The notes under the pieces were generated by a model that saw only the letters and a program-made list of their open reading frames with translations, made no database searches and was not told where the DNA came from. Below are positions 36,901 to 48,119 of a DNA stretch of 64,000 bases, in pieces. The translations under genes were made by a program, and so were the position numbers. Origin of the DNA: Edaphochlamys debaryana. Its lineage: Eukaryota > Chlorophyta > Chlorophyceae > Chlamydomonadales. The DNA is taken from NCBI GenBank assembly GCA_016858145.1, contig JAEHOE010000178.1, positions 143,918 through 207,917 on the forward strand, in the 5' to 3' direction. Each line of letters opens with the position of its first letter. The first letter of the stretch is position 1.

Positions 36901-39665
36901 GCTGCGTCTCAGCGCCGGCCTGCGCCAGCTGCGCCGCGGACTCGGCGGAGCGGGTCTGCGGCGACGGAGCAAGGGCACCAGGTCAGGGCCCGCAAGCTCG
37001 ACATGACCATGTTCCAGGTGTTCCCGCGCAAACGCGCCTGCTCTACGAGCCATCATGTGGTCACTCCTTCACCGCCGACGAGGTTGGGGCGCCCACGCCC
37101 AAGCTCAAGCTCGCGCAATCACACGCCAGTCCTCCCCCCTCGCTTGCCTGTGCCTCGGTGAGGAGGAACTGGCAGTCGTCCAGCTCCGAGCGCAGGGCGC
37201 CAACCTGCAGGGGCCGGGCACAAGCGTGCGGGTCGATAGGCGCACACCGTGTAGGGGCGCCGGGTGCTGATGCCATGGTGTGCAGGCGAGGGCGCCGGCA
37301 TTGCACATTGCCAAGGGCTGGCAGGGGGTGAGGTGGGGGCGCACGTTTCTCCAGCGCACCCACCCACCTGCTGCGCCAGGCTCCGCCGCTCTGCGTCCGC
37401 TGCGCCCAGCTCTGCCGCCAGCCGCTCCGCCTGCTCCCGCAGCGCCTGGCCAGGAAAACACATGCATGGTAGGGCCGCACGGTTGACTGCAGAGCAGGGC
37501 GCATGTAAGGCAACGGCATACAGCGCAACACGAAACCGCTGGCCCGTGCACGTCTGGTCCCCTGCTGATATGCAGACGCCACAGGCGTGCGACCAGCACC
37601 CTATCTCACCCCGCTGCCGGCCCCGTCCGCCTGCGCCAGCCCCAGCCCCAGCTCCGCGGCCCGGCCGCCGGTGTCCCGCAGCGCCGCCAGCTCCCGCTGC
37701 AGCGAGGCCACCTGGCGGGAGAGGGCCTCGTGGTCGTGCGCGGACCTGCGTGGTCCGGCCGTCAAGGCGATTAGGGCGGGGAGGTGGACGTCATGTTCAG
37801 GATCAAAAACAGAGTTAGGACAGGGATGGGCGCCTGCAGCCTACTGGCCCGAAGCAGCCTTAGGCCCGGAGTTTGGGTGGGGCCGTACAAGGCTGTCGTC
37901 GATGCCCCGCCCCGGCCCCACCTCTGCAGCCGCTCCTCGGCCTCCGCCCTCGCCGCCTCCGCGCCCCGCAGCGCCGACTCCATGTGCCGGCACTGCGCCT
38001 CGGCGCCCTCCAGCTCCCGCAGCCGCGCGGTCAGGGAGTCCACCTGCAGCGGAGGACCAGCAGGCAAGGACGGGTGAGGCAGACACACAAGCCCGTCACG
38101 TCTGGCCCAGAGCCCCATGAGCTATCAGCCGGCCACGAGCCATGTGCGCTTGAATGCTAGAGCGTGCACACGCAGTGATGCCGCCCTTCCCGCGCTCCCA
38201 CGCCGCCTCTCCCTCTACATGCCCTTCTCTCCACACACAAGCGTCCCTTCTCCCCACCGTGCTGTTGAGCTGCAGTATCATGCTCTCGTGCGCCTCGTTG
38301 CGCGCCCGCAGCGCCAGCACGTCCACGTCAGCGCCCGCGCGGCTGCCCAGGCGGCTGATCTCCACGTCGCGGCGCCGGATCTGGTCCTGCGGCCGACACG
38401 TGCGCAACAAACGAGCAGTGACGAGTCAGCAACCATACCTGCAAGCCGAGCGGTCTGCTGCTGCGCAAGCTCACATGCAAATGCACAACAGCTGCTGCTG
38501 CTCTGGCAGCCCCCCCGCACCTCGTCGTCCGCGACCCGCTGCCGCAGGGCGTCCAGCTCCGCGGTGGTGTCCGCCAGCTGGCGCTGCAGGGACAGGATGC
38601 GGCCGTTGGCGGCCTGCAGCACATCCACGGAGGCCTGGCGGGGCCGCGGGGGGGAGGCCGGCGGGGTGGCGCCTGCGGGGGCGGGAGGGGAGAGATGGGC
38701 GGATGCCGTGAGCGCTGGGAGCCACGTGTGGAGGGCAGATTGGCTCTGCGTAGGTGTCAGGACACGCCGGACTCACGGATTGGCCCGGGCGAAGAGATCT
38801 TGGCCGTGGCCGACTCAGGCATGGCCGCGCCTGAGGGGTGGACGGCCAGGAGGGGCGTGGAGGCCGGTCAGCGAAGCCGCCATCAGTCTCCTGACGTAGA
38901 CAGGCCCAAGCTCTCTGCCTCCCTCTAATCTAAACCAGCCTTCTCCCTCGCCTACGCCTTCCCGGCCACCACCACCCCGCCGCCTAGGGGCCCTCCACAC
39001 CCGAGCGCACAGCACCCACCCGAGGCGAGCCTGTCCGTGAGCTTCGTGAGCTCCTCGCAGCGCCTGCGCAGGCCGCCGTTCTCGCGGTCAGCTGCGTGCA
39101 GCTTCTCCGAGGCGCTGTGCTTCCAGTACGACAGCTCCGCGATCGTGTCCTCCAGGCGCTTGCAGGCCTGGTAGTGCTCCTTGGCCTCCCGCTCGTGCCT
39201 CTCCGCGTGCTGCATGACTAACACGTGCAGGTGGCTGTTCTCCGTCTGCAGCCGCACCGAGTCCTGGCGCACGGCTTCCAGCTGCGGGAGGGAGAGAGGA
39301 TGATGGAGCGGGATCGGTGGGAGGGGTGGAGGCTTCACGAGGATGTCGGTCTCCAGATGTGGGTTGGGTTGGGAACCCCGCCACCCATACGCTGCCTGCA
39401 CGGGCTGCCCCGGCCCGGGTCCGGCCCCTGCACCCCTTCCCCCTCCACAACCAGAGACTGGCAGGCTCACCCGCGAGTCAAAGGCTGCAATCTCCTGCGC
39501 CTGCTTCGCGCACTGTTGCTTGACTGTGCGGAAGCTGTCGGTCGTGTGCACGAGGTCCTCGACGAGCTTCTGCACCAGCGGCGCACTTATCGGATCCAGA
39601 GGGTCCGAGTAGCTCAGCGCCTCAAGCTTGCGCTTGAGCACAGCGAGCTGGCGGTCGTCCATCAT
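27958..39665 (-). CDS. BLD10: Bld10p/CEP135 basal-body cartwheel protein
   Basis: Thirty-six exons on the minus strand, from ATG at 39665 to TAG at 27958. All phases agree, giving 1622 aa; Chlamydomonas Bld10p is about 1640 aa. Exons: 39471-39665, 39020-39281, 38777-38830, 38521-38672, 38258-38386, 37922-38043, 37610-37745, 37368-37445, 37148-37204, 36836-36955, 36576-36649, 36239-36413, 35861-36016, 35630-35698, 35114-35452, 34803-34955, 34519-34695, 34141-34305, 33793-33948, 33446-33531, 33042-33240, 32700-32869, 32327-32387, 32096-32179, 31793-31909, 31471-31536, 31173-31255, 30926-31052, 30688-30741, 30321-30458, 29692-29925, 29356-29424, 29025-29093, 28726-28827, 28431-28586, 27958-28242. 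The N-terminus has the CEP135 signature (KRKLEALSY, PLVQKLVEDLVHTTDSFR). The rest is almost continuous Ala/Glu/Gln/Arg coiled coil with a Gly-rich tail. Bld10p links cartwheel spoke tips to centriole triplets; mutants lack basal bodies. Confidence 0.93.
37146..37147 (-). other. GC (non-GT) splice donor in BLD10
   Basis: The exon 37148-37204 must end at ...GCACAG followed by GCAAGC. No GT is available nearby, and the next exon (36836-36955) continues in phase. GC-AG introns are a known minor class, and the CAG|GCAAG context is the usual one. Confidence 0.65.
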
Positions 39666-41378
39666 GGCTCAGGCTGGCGATGTCTGCTCCTTTGACTTGG
39701 GAGACTAACTTCGACGCTTTTCTCTATCTGCCTGCTTTATGCTGTAGCTTATCAGCTAGCGCGATAGCCAGGCGGTGCAGCGCCCGAGGAAAGAAGTCAA
39801 CAAAGTGAATTTGCTTGGGCTTTCGGAAGCCTCAGCGTGACCTATTGGCTACGCATCTGCGGTCATGTTATCATCATAGTCATGTTGGGCCATCGTGGTG
39901 AGCGATCCTAGCGAGTCCATTCCCGGCAGGGTCGAATTGCCAAGCAAACGTCAGAGTGGGTGCGTCCAGGCGTGGAGGTCGCAAAAGGTCAGCGTCAAGT
40001 ATAATAAGCAGGTATGGTGGGCAGCGGCGGAGGAACGCTGCTCACGGCCGCAGCACGGCATGGGATCGCGCCGCTTCACGACCCGGCCCCCGCTGGCCCC
40101 CTCGCCCTCCATCCACGCCCTTCCCGCATCCTGCCGCCTCCTTCCACGTGGTCACCTTCCCCGCTCCGATGACTTCGTCCTCACCAACATGGCAGCATCA
40201 TAGGGTCGAGGAAAGACGAGGTAACACCTAAGTTGAGTGCACACAGCCATTGGCCTTGCGGGCAATGCGGGATTCCGAGGCGCGGACATAGTTCGGCCAT
40301 GGAAGACAACTGGGGTTACACTTCAGCATTTCAGCAGCCAGGGACCGGCAGCAGCCTGCATGCAGTCAGGAGGTAGTCCCACCCCTGACTGCAGCGGTCC
40401 ATCGGCCCACCTCCTCCCAAACAACCCCGCCCGTCTACCGTACCTGAAACACCTCAGCCGCGCGAAACCCCGGACAATGATGCCCGCTGAGAGGTTCCCG
40501 CCCACGGCATGGCCCCAACGTGTCCAACGTGTCAGCTAGTAGGCACTGCCCGTGCACTCGCTGCCCTTGACACAGGGCAACAACTCAAGAGGTCAGCCAA
40601 CCGCCAACCGCAAAACGAAGGTGGCAACCCATCAAAGTCCTAAGCGCCGTGGGTGCACAGGTGGCAACCGCGCCTACGCCCCCATGCCCTCTACCTTGCC
40701 CCCACGCCAGCGTTTTGCCAGTAGCAGCAGAATCCTCATTCCACTGTCTCACGCGCGACATCCCCCCACTCTGATTGCGTTCTCAGCAGTGCCCCATCCT
40801 CACGCTGTGCTCCCACGCGGTCAACACTTGGTCAACCGCCTCAGGGCAACATGCTTCCACCTAACCTAGATCCAACCCACCAGCCTGACTGTAGCCTACA
40901 CTAGCTGTCCCTCAAGTAGGGAGATGGCAAGTCAGCGTGCCCTCTCGGCCAACCACGACGCAGATGCATCTACCCCACTCATCTACCGCAAACCTAACAC
41001 AGCAATTCCGTAACATAGGAATAATGCTGCTCCCTCTCGCGGTCATGTGCGTGCACTGGCAACGCAAACGTAATGAAGGAGGCACTTCGGCCCCGGCTCG
41101 CCGTTCTCTCTCCCACCCGAAGAGAGTTATGTCCGCATGTGGAAGGGCACTATCCGGCCGTGCAGGCACCAACTCTGGACACCTGGCAAGCGGTTGGTGG
41201 CACGAACCCCGGAGTCACACGGACAAGCCACGGAAGGCTGCCGGCCGTTCCCGGCCGCTGCGGCCCCCATAAAGCTTTCAAGCCAATCCTTCCTTCCCCA
41301 GTCCACGGCCAGGGTTGTCTCGCTGCGCTAGCCCCAGCGGGCCGCCACCCCCGCTACCCCGTCCCACAGCGATGGGCT
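39666..41378. other. Intergenic, BLD10 5' flank
   Basis: No gene recognised. Comparatively AT-rich just upstream of BLD10 (39700-39900), as expected for a promoter. Short open frames at 40000-41300 show no family resemblance or splice-consistent partners. Confidence 0.4.
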
Positions 41379-42371
41379 TTAGCGCGCCGCTGCTCCTGCC
41401 GCCGCCGCCGCGTCCGCCGCCGCCGCCGAGGCCACCGCGCCCGCCTGCCCCAGCGCCGCCAGCATCGGCCTCAGCACCACCGCCACAGCGGGGAAGTTAT
41501 CACACAGGGACCGGGCCATGAGGAGCGAGCCCCGCAGCCCAATGTAGACGGCACCTGGGCAGGAAGGAGCGCGGGGGAACGGGCGGGACTCGTGAGGACG
41601 GCACGGAAGCGGAACCGTCGGGACTCAGCACGTGGACGGACACCGGTACCCGTTCAGACCGTGGCCAGCCGGTTGTTGCACGACAGCTTGGGGCTAGCAG
41701 GTTGTGTTAAGGTGAAGGGACTCCAGAACGCAGGCAGGTGCACCTACCCAGGGGCAGGCTGAGGATGGCCCCCAGCAGTATCACCAGCAGCAGAACGGCC
41801 AGAATGGTGTCCGCGGTGAGGAAGACCACGCGCCGGCCGGAGCGGGCTGCGCGTGGGGGGCGGTCAGGGAAGCGCGGGAAGGGGCGGGTCGAAAGGGGGC
41901 GGGGAGCAGGCAGTTGGCAGGCCTGTGCGCTGCGACGCATGGTCGAGTGCACCACGCCCCCCGGCACCTCTCACACCCCCGGCACCATCCTTGGACGATG
42001 CTGTCTACGGCGCCTCCAAATCGTCTTGCCAGTTCGTATCTTTCCACTTGCTGAGAACCGGGTGCGGGTCGGATTACCGAGGTGCTGCCGAGCTGCCCGG
42101 CCCCGGGCGAGCGGGGACACGCGTCGCCGCACCCGTCAGGTGTGGCCCGCCCACCCGCCACGCCACTCGCGCCGCACTCACTCAGCAGCACGAGAATGAA
42201 TTGGGCCAGCGCCACAGTGCCTAGCGCCGTGTAGAGCACGTTCGGCTCCACCTCGGCCAGGGATGGGAGCCTGCCATGGTGCCATGCGTCCTGTGCCAAC
42301 GAGCTCAGCGACGCCAGGTCTGCCAATCGTTCCGCTTGAAACTTTTTCAAGTCCTCGAGAATCATGGTCAT
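41379..42371 (-). CDS. Small membrane protein, two predicted helices, function unknown
   Basis: Three exons in phase on the minus strand: 42182-42371, 41748-41846, 41379-41554; 154 aa. It starts MTMILEDLKKFQAERLADL, an amphipathic coiled stretch. Hydrophobic segment one is VLYTALGTVALAQFILVLL (about 45-63). Segment two is TILAVLLLVILLGAILSLP (about 77-95). The C-terminus is an Ala-rich helix (SAAAADAAAAAGAAAR). A loop with basic residues (RSGRR) sits between the helices. I do not recognise the family. Its ATG and that of the gene at 42752 are 380 bases apart and diverge, so the two may share a promoter. Confidence 0.65.
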
Positions 42372-42751
42372 GGGAGCGGCTTAAGACAGCGGCTCAGCGG
42401 CCGAAGCTTCTGCGCGGGAAGAACGCTCGGCTGGCGCTCCTCGTATTGTTTGGCCGAGGAAGAGGCTGGTTTATGAGGGTGACGCAAGGCTGGGGCTGTG
42501 GGTGGGGCGGGGCAGGGCGGAATTGCAAAGCGCGCTCGGCATCGAAGACTGGCCGGTATGTTTCCGTTGCTGTCGTCGCCCATGCTGCCGCGCTCGCTTG
42601 TCGCTCGCGCGCGCGTGAGAGATAGGTCCAGCGCACAGTGCGTTCGAACGCTTGCGCGGGACGCGTCGCGCTCGGTGATCGCGGGCTTGCAGACGGCTTG
42701 CTTCTTCGGCCATCCCGGCACTGCACGCATTCCCCACACGACCGCGAACAT

Positions 42752-43030
42752 ATGGACCGCAACAGCGAGCCTCTGCCGACGCCGCAGAGCCTCCCGCACC
42801 TCAGCAAAGACGACAAGGCCTGGCTGAGTCGCAAGTACCACCGCCGCGTGAAGCTTGGCACACGAGCCATCTTAGGCGTCACTGTAGTCACCTGCCTCCT
42901 CTTTGACTGGGACACGTATCTCGGCACCCGCAATCACATTTTCAGCCCAATTCGCCCCGGCTTGCGTCGGGCTCTTGACAGCCTATACGGTATTCCAGCG
43001 GAGCCCAAGGAGCGCCGCCGAGACCCCTGA
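42752..43030 (+). CDS. Small single-pass membrane protein, function unknown
   Basis: A single-exon frame of 92 aa, starting MDRNSEPLPTPQSLP. A basic segment (SRKYHRRVKLGTRA) precedes one hydrophobic helix (ILGVTVVTCLLF), followed by DWDTYLGTRNHIFSPIRPG and a basic, polar C-terminus. Composition and codon use resemble the neighbouring genes, which argues that it is real. Basic residues before the helix suggest N-in topology or mitochondrial/ER insertion; this is inference. The frame stays open upstream to 42638 without an ATG. Confidence 0.55.
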   Translation: MDRNSEPLPTPQSLPHLSKDDKAWLSRKYHRRVKLGTRAILGVTVVTCLLFDWDTYLGTRNHIFSPIRPGLRRALDSLYGIPAEPKERRRDP

Positions 43031-43275
43031 AGCGGCAGCAGCTTACGGGCCCACTCCCGGCGGCGGGCATCTACGCAGCCCGCTCGTGAGTATGCAGACA
43101 CGCCGGCTCGAGTTGATGATGCCCTTCGATACTGTGCGACAGTGTCCCTGAGGCGAATCTTGGCCTCTTCTGTTGAGGACGAGGGGGGTTCCGGGATCCA
43201 CACCTGCATGCTGCCCTCGACGTCTATCCTGGGCCCTCCCGCGCCTGCAGGGGTGACTTCCTTACACGCCTGAAC

Positions 43276-46200
43276 ATGCTGAACGCCGGGGCCAAGGAGT
43301 TCGTGCCACCGACGTCGGCGCGGGCGCCAACCGCTGCCAGTGCTGCGGCGCCGTCGGGCCCACCCGTCACGGCGCTGGCGCCCAGCCCCGTGGCCGAAGC
43401 GGAGCACAGCGCCCCAACCAGCACCCACTCTGGTGCTTCGACCAGCCCGTCCCTGAGCGTCAAGGCCCCCGCCTTTGTGCCCACGGCGCGCAGCCCCGCC
43501 CTCTCCCCGGTGCCCTCCGCCTCGGCTGCTGTAGTGGTGACGGCGACCGCTGAGCCCGCCTCCGCCTCGACGACACCTGCCGCCCCTCAGCCCAGCAGCG
43601 CCAGCGATCGAGGCAGTGCCGGATCGCACGCTGCGGACTGCGAATGGGAGGAGCCAGCGTCGGCGTCGGCCGCCTCGGCGGGGGGCCTCGAGGCCGGGCA
43701 GGACGACACGGAGGAGTACGACATGTACGAGTCGTACGATATGTATGGGTATGCGTACGATGCGTACGCGCCGGTGTACGGACCTGATGGCTTGTTGTAC
43801 GGCCCCGACGGCATGCTGTACGACCCCACCTCGTTCGACGCCAGCCTGTTCGGTGCCGCCGTCGACCCCGCGTCGGCGTACTACTGGGACCAGTCATGCT
43901 CGTACATGTACGGCGCCGGGTACGGCGATGACTGGGAGCAGCCCGCGGATCCGGCAGCGGCCGAAGGCGGCGACGCCGCGACCCGTCCGTCCCGCTCCGG
44001 CCGCAGCCCCCGCGGAGCCGGCGGCCGCCCATCCCACCACGGCCCCTCGCCGCACCAACACAAGCAGCAACCCCAGCACCCGCACCACTCACAGCGCTCG
44101 CAGGAGCAGCAGCAGCAGCAACATCAGCAGAGGCAGCGGCAGCAGCAGGAGGCCCGTGAGGAGCGGGAGGCCATGTCGGCTCTGGCGGAGGGCCTGGCGG
44201 GCCGCGGCGCGGGCCTGGCCTCGACCGACGCCGCCGAGCTGCTGGGCTGGTTCTTCCCCGGCTACTCGGCCTCGGCCCTGGCCAAGGTGGGGTGGGGCCC
44301 TTGGCGTCTATGCATGCGGTGTGGGCTGCGCGCCGCGTTCGTCTTGCGTGCACAGTGACCTCAGGTGGCCGCCGCATATGAACCGCCAGACCCACATGCC
44401 ACACCAGTGACCAGGGGCCTTGGTGGTACGCCCCAGAGAGTGTGCCCCAGAGTGTGCGCCACGGCGCGCTCCAGTATTGCGGACCTCGCTGATCCTTCGG
44501 GCCCGTCCTGTGCGTTGCAGGTGCTGGCGGGGCGGGACGGCGACCTGGTGGCGGCGTTCGGGGAGCTGGCGGCCAACGAGCGGCAGGTGGGGGCCTGGAG
44601 GGGCCTGGGGATGGGCCTGAGGGGGTCTGGGTTGGGCCTGGGGGTTGGGCCTGGGGGTTGGGCCTGGAGGGGGCCTGAAGGGGCGGGGAGGGCTCGAGGT
44701 GGAGGGCCTCGGGGGCCTGGGAACAGGACTGGGGGCGGCGGTCGACCGGCCAAGGCAGGCCACAACGGGCTTGACGGGGAGGCCGGGCCGCAACAGACGC
44801 GGGGTTCTGCAGAGGTGCGACGAGCGGTGTGCGGCCCTTGCAGTCAGCCTTTGCCTGCGCACCACCACCACCATTGACGTCACGAGTCTGCAGGTCCCCA
44901 CGCGTCCTTCTCCCACAACGCACCCACGACCCCCACCACCTGTACCTATCGTACCCGCCCGGCCTCTCCAGGTCAGCGCCGAGCGCATGGCTGCGGCGGC
45001 CGCTGCGGGCCCCAGCGGCCGGGGCTCGGGGCGGCAGGGGTCGGAGGGGAGCGGCGCCGGGGCGCAGGGCGGCCGGGGCGGCAAGGGCCGGGCTGCGGCG
45101 GCTGCAGGCGGCCAGGGGCAGGCACAGGGGCCGGAGCGGCCCCGGGTGGCGGCCTTCAAACTGGACATGCAGGTGCGTGTGGTTGAGGGTGGGGGTCGGC
45201 GGGCTCCGGAGGATCAAGGGGAACGCTGAAGGGCATGGGAGAGGGTAAACAGGTGGGGAGGGAGAGGCAGTCGCGGCAGGTGGAGTAGGGGTGAGAGTGG
45301 CCTACAGGATGGGGTGGGTAGGTCGCGCAGGGATGAAGGCCTCCCTAAGATGGGCTCAGGGGTTGGTGAGGCTTCGAGTGGTTGTGAGGAAACCTCCCCT
45401 CTCCCCCACCCCTCCCACCCGAGCGCAGGCCTTCCCATCGCTAGGCGGTGCCCCGGGCCCCGCATCGGCCCCCGCCGATGCAGCCGCGCAGGCGGACGGC
45501 CCCCGGGCCCAGCCCGCCGCCAGCCCCGCCAAACCCAACTTCGCGGCCCTGCTCAAGTCCGCCGCCGCGACCTCGCCTCCCCCCGCGGCCCCAGCCCCGC
45601 CGCCCAAAGCCAAGCCCGCGCCCGCGCCCGCTCCCTCGTCGGCTGCGGCCGCGGGGGCAGCTGCGCAGAAGCGGGGTGGCGGTGGCGGCAAGGGCGCGGG
45701 GGCGGGGGCCGAAGGTGTGCCGCGGGTGGCTACCGGGGAGGCAGCGGCGGCTCAGTACGCGGCGGAGAGGCGGGAGGCAACGGTGCTGGCTAAGGCGAGG
45801 AACACATTCTTCGAGCAGGTGGGGTTCAGGGCAGTGTGTTTGTCGGGGGGCTCAAAGAGACAAGGGGGTAGTGCACGGGCATGCGGGTCAGGGTGGAGGA
45901 AGGACTGGGCCGGCCATGGGCCGGGGGGTGGTAGGGCATGGAACGGCGTATGCTGGGGCGGGAGAGGTCGGGCGTGGGGCCTGGGACGTCACGCACGCTG
46001 GACCCCCTGCGCCGCACACCCGCGGCTCTACCCCAACTCCGCTCCCGCCGGCACTCCCCGCCACCCCCACCCAACTCACCAACACCCTCTCTGCCCTCCA
46101 CCCCCCACAGGCCACGCTCGCCTTCCTGGGCGGCAACAAGGCCCTGGCCCGGGAGCTGGGCGCCAAGGGCCGGGCGGCGCACGAGGCCATGCGGGAGGCG

Positions 46201-46948
46201 CACGCGGCGGCGGCGGCACGGATCTTCGCGGCGCGCAACGGCGGGGCGGCAGCGGCGGGCGGTGGCAGGGGCGGCCGCGGCGGCGCGGAGCAGGTGGGGC
46301 CGCGCGGGGAGGTGCGGGACCGGCTGCGCTACGTTGGTCGAGTCCGCCTGCCAGCGCCACTGCTCCGGCCGGCTCCCATCACGCGCTCGTCGCACAGCCG
46401 CTCACCTGCCATCCCCCTCCCACCTTCTCCTCTCCTTCCGATCTCCAACTTCGTTCGAATCACCCCTCCTCCCTGCCCCCCCCCCACCCTCCTCTCCCCA
46501 CCCTCCCCTCCCCACCCCACCCCCCAGCCCTCCTCCCGCTTCGTGGACCTGCACGGGCTGCACGCGGCGGAGGCGGTGGCGGCGCTGGAGGCGGCCATCG
46601 CGGGGGCGCGGGCCGAGGGCTGCCGCGTGCTGAGGGTGTGCACGGGCGCGGGGAACCACACCAAGGTGCGGGAGGGGGCTGGGGAGGGCGGAGGGAGGGG
46701 ATGGAGAGGGGGTCTTCCTGATGCGGTTACAGGGCAGGCTTTGGGAGGGACTGTGGGGGTTAGCGGCATGTGGATGGCGAGAGGGCAACCGCCACTGGCC
46801 CATGCGCGAGCCCCACTTCTCCCCACCATCACCACTTCAGGGCGCCAAGACGCCCGCCCGGCTGCCCGCGGCGGTTGCGGACGCCCTGCTGTCCAACCAC
46901 CTCACCTTCCGGACTCTGCAGCCGGGGCTGCTGGAGGCGGCGCTGTGA
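43276..46948 (+). CDS. CID7-like protein: PAM2, CUE, DUF1771 and SMR domains
   Basis: Seven exons in phase: 43276-44286, 44521-44586, 44972-45172, 45429-45818, 46111-46293, 46528-46665, 46841-46948; 698 aa. Residues 2-11 (LNAGAKEFVP) are a textbook PAM2 motif, which binds the MLLE domain of poly(A)-binding protein. A Ser/Ala/Pro-rich region and a Tyr/Asp run (YDMYESYDMYGYAYDAY) follow. A CUE-like helix bundle, which binds ubiquitin, spans the exon 1-2 junction (~317-357, DAAELLGWFFPGYSASALAK). DUF1771 is at ~536-610 and an SMR domain ends the protein (VDLHGLHAAEA; TGAGNHTK). Arabidopsis CID5/6/7 have this order. SMR domains are often nucleases, so a role in mRNA turnover or ribosome rescue is plausible but inferred. 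Confidence 0.87.
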
Positions 46949-47787
46949 GGCAGAGGAGGCGGGAAGGGCTGGGAGCACTGTCAGGCTTGAGCCGGCACGG
47001 CGACAGCAGCGGGCGGCGGTGGGAGGCGGAGGACGAGCAGCAGGATGGCAGGGGGCGGGGCGGCATCGGCCGACTGAGCAGCATGGCGGTGACTGGAGAG
47101 TGCGGGCGGCATGTGGGGCTGTCGTCTGGGCTCTAGCACAGCCGAAGAGGAGGGGCATTGATGGCGCTGATGCAGGGTGTCAAGGCGCGGAACGGGGTAA
47201 GGCCTGCAGATTTTGGCGGAAGGATCATGTAGATGTAGGGCTGCCGGGACAGTCGAGCAGTGTTGGGGCTTTGGGGCCGTGTTGGGTTTTGGGTCTCGTG
47301 CTTGACGCGATGGATAACATCATCCAGACGCAGGGCATACCGGTAACATGGTTCCCTTCTCTTGGCCCTGCGCCGCCCGGCCCGGCTCCACCCTTCCCAG
47401 TAGCAACGCCCCACACACTTGAGGCATTGGAAGTCCCCGAGCACCCTCCTCGGACATGAGCCTCGCCAAAGATCTCACCATCCACAGCTATAAACCGTCA
47501 CCGCAACCTACCGCAACAGCGTCACCTCATCCACTTTACGCTACGCCCAACCATCAGCGCAATAGCGTGCTTGGCTCACGAGCATTCCTGTGAGCCGCTT
47601 GGCTCCACACAGTGAGGCTACCACTCGAACACCGTCCGCCGGCCCCATGGCCTCAGCCCCCGCAGCCAACACCGCCCTGAATCTTCTTCCCGCCCACCCC
47701 CTCCGTGGCACGCGCTAGCGCATACGAGACCGCCCTACGCTCATGGCCCCTACCGGCGCCCCGTTGGTCGGGCGGACGCATGCGGCC
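46949..47787. other. Intergenic, 3' flank of the CID7-like gene
   Basis: No gene recognised. The palindrome TACCGGTA is at 47338-47345. Confidence 0.4.
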
Positions 47788-48119
47788 TCACTGCCTGGCC
47801 AGCCACTGCGTCACCTCCGCGACGGCCGCATCAATATCCGATGTGGGTCGGCCCCCGAGGAACTCCCAGCGGCGCCGGAGGCTCCCCACCGCCTCTCCCG
47901 CACCTCGCGCCAGTCCGACACCAGGCAGCCCTGCGCGCGCAGCCACCGGAGCGTGTCCAGCGGAGCCCCGGCCCGCACGGCCTTCAGCATCAGCTTCTTG
48001 TCGGCCGGCCCAAAGGCCACGCCCAGGCGGTGCAGGCAGGGGAGCATCCACCACGGGCACCACGGGCTGTAGGGCCCGCCGAAGTGCTCGAGGAGGCTGT
48101 CGTACGGCTGCCCGTACTG
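47788..48119 (-). pseudogene. Ankyrin-like C-terminal fragment with a frameshift
   Basis: After a plausible acceptor (gcgcag) the minus strand reads QYGQPYDSLLEHFGGPYSPW, then KAVRAGAPLDTLRWLRAQGC, in the style of the degenerate ankyrin repeats common in volvocine algae (xLRWLRxxGC). The reading then moves frame near 47890 to AVGSLRRRWEFLGGRPTSD and ends TQWLARQ-stop. No intron of credible length bridges the shift. Upstream exons were not recognised. Either a decayed gene end or a sequencing indel. Confidence 0.45.

Noticed and set aside
36965..37090. Possible RING-like exon (EPSCGHSFTADE) on the plus strand
   Set aside because: Lies in a BLD10 intron, single short motif without a second Cys pair.
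39895..41331. Several 60-110-codon open frames upstream of BLD10
   Set aside because: No family resemblance, no consistent splice sites, overlapping frames on both strands.
43460..45217. 585-codon open frame on the minus strand
   Set aside because: Antisense shadow of the CID7-like gene; Pro/Arg/Ala composition, no family motif, crosses real exons and introns.
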